DNA of 64,000 bases from Nocardioides cavernae (GTDB taxonomy: Bacteria > Actinomycetota > Actinomycetes > Propionibacteriales > Nocardioidaceae), in assembly GCF_013410035.1 (NCBI RefSeq), contig NZ_JACCBW010000002.1, positions 1,427,913 through 1,491,912 of the forward strand, written 5' to 3'. The notes below the pieces were generated by a model, which worked only from the letters and a program-made list of their open reading frames with translations, did not search any database and was not told the DNA's origin. A program made the position numbers and the translations under genes. Shown in pieces: positions 61,656 to 64,000 of this stretch (positions are counted from its first letter, which is position 1; every line of letters begins with the position of its first letter).

Positions 61656-61707
61656 AGCAAGGAGATAGTCGCTCGCGCCGCTCCGGCGCAGTCGCTAGCG
61701 TGACCGC

Positions 61708-63072
61708 GTGCGTACGCCTGTGGGATGGGAGCGGCACTCCGCGGGAGTGGCGCGGCTGACGGAGTCCTACGACGCCCTCCCGGCCGGCTCGCCGGTGCGG
61801 CTCGCCAAGCGCACCAGCAACCTGTTCCGCGGCCGTGCCGAGCTGGGCCCCGGCCTCGACGTCACCGGCCTCGACGGGGTGATCGAGGTCGACGGCGACG
61901 TCGCCGAGGTCCAGGGCATGTGCACCTACGAGCACCTCGTCGAGGTGACCCTGGCCACCGGGCGGATCCCGCTCGTGGTGCCGCAGCTGCGCACGATCAC
62001 GCTCGGCGGTGCGGTGACCGGTCTCGGGATCGAGTCGACCAGCTTCCGCAGCGGCCTCCCGCACGAGTCGGTGCTCGAGATGGACGTGCTCACCGGCTCC
62101 GGCGAGGTCGTCACCACCACGCCGGGTGACGCGCTCTTCGACGCGTTCCCCAACTCCTACGGCTCGCTCGGCTACGCCACCCGCCTGCGCATCGAGCTCG
62201 AGCCGGTCCCGCCGTTCGTCGCGCTGCGGCACGTGCGCTTCGACGACGCGTCCGCGCTGGCCGACGCCGTCTCGCGCATCGTCGAGGAGGGCGCCTGGGC
62301 GGGGGAGCGCGTCGACGGCCTCGACGGCGTCGCGTTCGCCCCCGGCGAGCTCTACCTCACCCTCGCTCGGTGGACCGACGAGCCCGGACCGACCAGCGAC
62401 TACACGCGCCAGCAGGTCTTCTACCGCTCGCTGCAGCAGCGCGCGTCCGACCGGCTCACCATCCTCGACTACCTCTGGCGCTGGGACACCGACTGGTTCT
62501 GGTGCTCGCGCGCCTTCGGTGCCCAGCACCCGCTCGTACGCCGGGTGTGGCCCCGCCGCCTGCGGCGCTCCGACGTGTACTGGAGGCTCGTCGCGCTCGA
62601 CCGCCGCTTCGGCATCGGCGACCGGCTCGACCGTCGCGCCGGCCGTCCGCAGGGCGAGCGGGTCGTGCAGGACGTCGAGGTGCCGGTCGACCGGCTCGCG
62701 GAGTTCCTCGGGTGGTTCGACGCCGAGGTCGGGATGCGACCGGTGTGGCTGTGCCCCCTGCGGCTGCGCCGCGGGGGCAGCGAGCGACCGTGGCCCGGCT
62801 ACCCGCTGTCGGCCGGGCGGACCTACGTCAACGTCGGCTTCTGGGGCGTCGTCAACGTCGGGCCCGAGGCGCCGACGTCCCCGCGCAACCGGGCGATCGA
62901 GGCCGAGGTGTCCGCGCTCGGCGGGCACAAGAGCCTCTACTCCGAGGCCTTCTACGACCGCGAGGAGTTCGACCGCCTCTACGGCGGCGCGCACCTCGCG
63001 AGCGTGAAGGCGCAGCACGACCCGCAGGACCGGCTCACATCCCTCTTCGACAAGGTGGTGCAACGACGATGA
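61708..63072 (+). CDS. tmsA: FAD-dependent oxidoreductase of tuberculostearic acid synthesis
   Basis: 454 residues, GTG start with TAGCGT (61696-61701) 6 nt upstream. The FAD_binding_4 domain has VEVDGDVAEVQGMCTYEHLV, GRIPLVVPQLRTITLGGAVTGLGIESTSFRSGL; the C-terminal part resembles DHCR24/DWF1 reductases. Overlap with the methyltransferase gene identifies it as the TmsA/BfaA partner that reduces the 10-methylene acyl chain to the 10-methyl form. The substrate is probably a phospholipid-bound oleoyl chain. Confidence 0.82.
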   Translation: MRTPVGWERHSAGVARLTESYDALPAGSPVRLAKRTSNLFRGRAELGPGLDVTGLDGVIEVDGDVAEVQGMCTYEHLVEVTLATGRIPLVVPQLRTITLGGAVTGLGIESTSFRSGLPHESVLEMDVLTGSGEVVTTTPGDALFDAFPNSYGSLGYATRLRIELEPVPPFVALRHVRFDDASALADAVSRIVEEGAWAGERVDGLDGVAFAPGELYLTLARWTDEPGPTSDYTRQQVFYRSLQQRASDRLTILDYLWRWDTDWFWCSRAFGAQHPLVRRVWPRRLRRSDVYWRLVALDRRFGIGDRLDRRAGRPQGERVVQDVEVPVDRLAEFLGWFDAEVGMRPVWLCPLRLRRGGSERPWPGYPLSAGRTYVNVGFWGVVNVGPEAPTSPRNRAIEAEVSALGGHKSLYSEAFYDREEFDRLYGGAHLASVKAQHDPQDRLTSLFDKVVQRR

Positions 63073-64000
63073 GCTCGCGCTCGACCTCCACTCCCCAGGC
63101 CCGCATCTCCATCGGCGAGGCGATGGACCGCCTCGTGCGCGGCGGGCTGCCGGTGCGCTTCACGGCGTACGACGGCAGCAGCGCGGGTCCCCCGGACGCG
63201 GAGATCGGGCTGCACCTGACGAACCAGCGCGGGCTGTCCTACCTGATGACCGCCCCCGGCGACCTCGGCATGGCCCGCGCCTACGTCAGCGGCGACCTCG
63301 ACCTCGTCGGCACGCACCCCGGCGACCCCTACGAGGCGCTCGTCCTGCTCAAGGACCACACGAAGTTCCGGATGCCCGGACCGTCGGAGGCGCTGCAGAT
63401 CGCCCGCGGCCTCGGCCTCTCGCACCTGCGTCCACCCGCCCCGCCGCCCCAGGAGCACCTGCCGCGCTGGCGCCGCGCCGTCGAGGGGCTGCGGCACTCG
63501 ATGATGCGTGACGCCGAGGTCATCTCGCACCACTACGACGTGTCCAACCGCTTCTACGAGATGGTCCTGGGTCCGTCGATGGCCTACACCTGCGCCCTCT
63601 ACGAGGCCCCCGACGCGACCCTCGAGGAGGCGCAGTCCGCCAAGTTCGACCTCGTCGCCCGCAAGCTCGACCTGCAGCCGGGCCAGCGGCTGCTCGACGT
63701 CGGGTGCGGCTGGGGCACGATGGTGCGCCACGCCGCCCGCGAGTACGGCGTCCGCGCCCTCGGCGTGACGCTGTCCCTCGAGCAGGCGCAGTGGGCGAAG
63801 GAGGCCATCGACCGGGAGGGCCTCGGCGACCTCGCCGAGGTTCGCCACCTCGACTACCGCGACGTGGTCGAGACCGGGTTCGACGCGATCAGCTCGATCG
63901 GGCTCACCGAGCACATCGGCGTGCGCAACTACCCGTCCTACTTCGGGCACCTGCGCGACCGGCTCAAGCCCGGCGGCCGCCTGCTCAACCACAGCATCAC
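63069..64000 (+). CDS. tmsB: fatty-acyl C10-methyltransferase (cyclopropane synthase family), 3' end outside the window
   Basis: 310 residues are visible and the gene runs off the end of the window. It starts in an ATGA overlap with tmsA. After an N-terminal extension, VISHHYDVSNRFYEMVLGPSMAYTCALYE and the SAM motif LLDVGCGWGTMVRHAA (residues 208-223) followed by SSIGLTEHIGVRNYPSYF identify the cyclopropane-fatty-acid-synthase family. With tmsA beside it, the reaction is most likely methyl transfer to the double bond of oleate, giving the methylene intermediate. The C-terminus is missing. Confidence 0.88.
   Translation, partial: MSSRSTSTPQARISIGEAMDRLVRGGLPVRFTAYDGSSAGPPDAEIGLHLTNQRGLSYLMTAPGDLGMARAYVSGDLDLVGTHPGDPYEALVLLKDHTKFRMPGPSEALQIARGLGLSHLRPPAPPPQEHLPRWRRAVEGLRHSMMRDAEVISHHYDVSNRFYEMVLGPSMAYTCALYEAPDATLEEAQSAKFDLVARKLDLQPGQRLLDVGCGWGTMVRHAAREYGVRALGVTLSLEQAQWAKEAIDREGLGDLAEVRHLDYRDVVETGFDAISSIGLTEHIGVRNYPSYFGHLRDRLKPGGRLLNHSI

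Overview
The window is high-GC DNA (about 70 percent G+C) with GTG/ATG starts, many ATGA/GTGA overlaps and strong third-position GC bias. Gene content and order fit a Gram-positive actinobacterium of the Propionibacteriales, most likely Nocardioides or a close relative. Evidence: the runs proA-nadD-rsfS, leuS-degV-comEA-comEC-holA-rpsT-lepA-hemW-hrcA-dnaJ-rsmE and phoH-ybeY-corC are the actinobacterial core order, and the window ends in the flavoprotein/methyltransferase pair (tmsA-tmsB) that makes 10-methyl-stearic (tuberculostearic) acid, a typical Nocardioides lipid. No phage, transposase, plasmid gene or CRISPR array is visible.

Layout. 1-6462: glycogen breakdown (partial glgP, glgX) around an OhrR-like redox regulator and an AraC-type regulator. 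6545-10219: enoyl-CoA hydratase, two small envelope proteins and etfBA, ended by a strong terminator. 10296-15456: exported protein, then proA, a 48-residue membrane peptide, nadD, rsfS, a histidine phosphatase and a DUF4112 protein. 15512-15584: tRNA-Ala(GGC). 15749-22512: rocD, a VOC/DUF6226 fusion, ankyrin protein, SDR, ArsR/MFS pair and a DUF4870 protein. 22555-30898: attenuator-controlled leuS, degV, competence genes comEA/comEC, holA and rpsT, with a 53-bp tandem repeat between holA and rpsT. 31065-34939: accessory block (two kinase-fold phosphotransferases, GNAT, EamA exporter). 34949-52454: lepA, accessory genes, fadD, hemW, DUF3097, an iron-box-controlled DUF2470 protein, hrcA-dnaJ with a CIRCE element, and rsmE. 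52451-55012: an ECF sigma factor with a membrane partner and a paralogous lipoprotein, both GerMN/Gmad2-like. 55087-61624: HIT protein, a copper-monooxygenase-like lipoprotein, phoH-ybeY-corC, methyltransferase/HxlR and a degenerate cytidine-deaminase-like protein. 61708-64000: tmsA and the start of tmsB.

A recurrent feature is the leaderless promoter: a TANNNT -10 box 6-9 nt before the ATG/GTG with no ribosome-binding site. In two divergent pairs (34476/34499 and 41795/41820) the two -10 boxes overlap on the same central TA. In two places (29357 and 61241) the upstream gene's TAG stop codon is the start of the next gene's -10 box.

Most promising regulatory observations: a leader-peptide attenuator in front of leuS; a perfect 31-bp double-dyad palindrome in front of tmsAB; a DtxR/IdeR box overlapping the start of a DUF2470 gene; a nested set of inverted repeats before comEA; and the sigma/GerMN/lipoprotein module.
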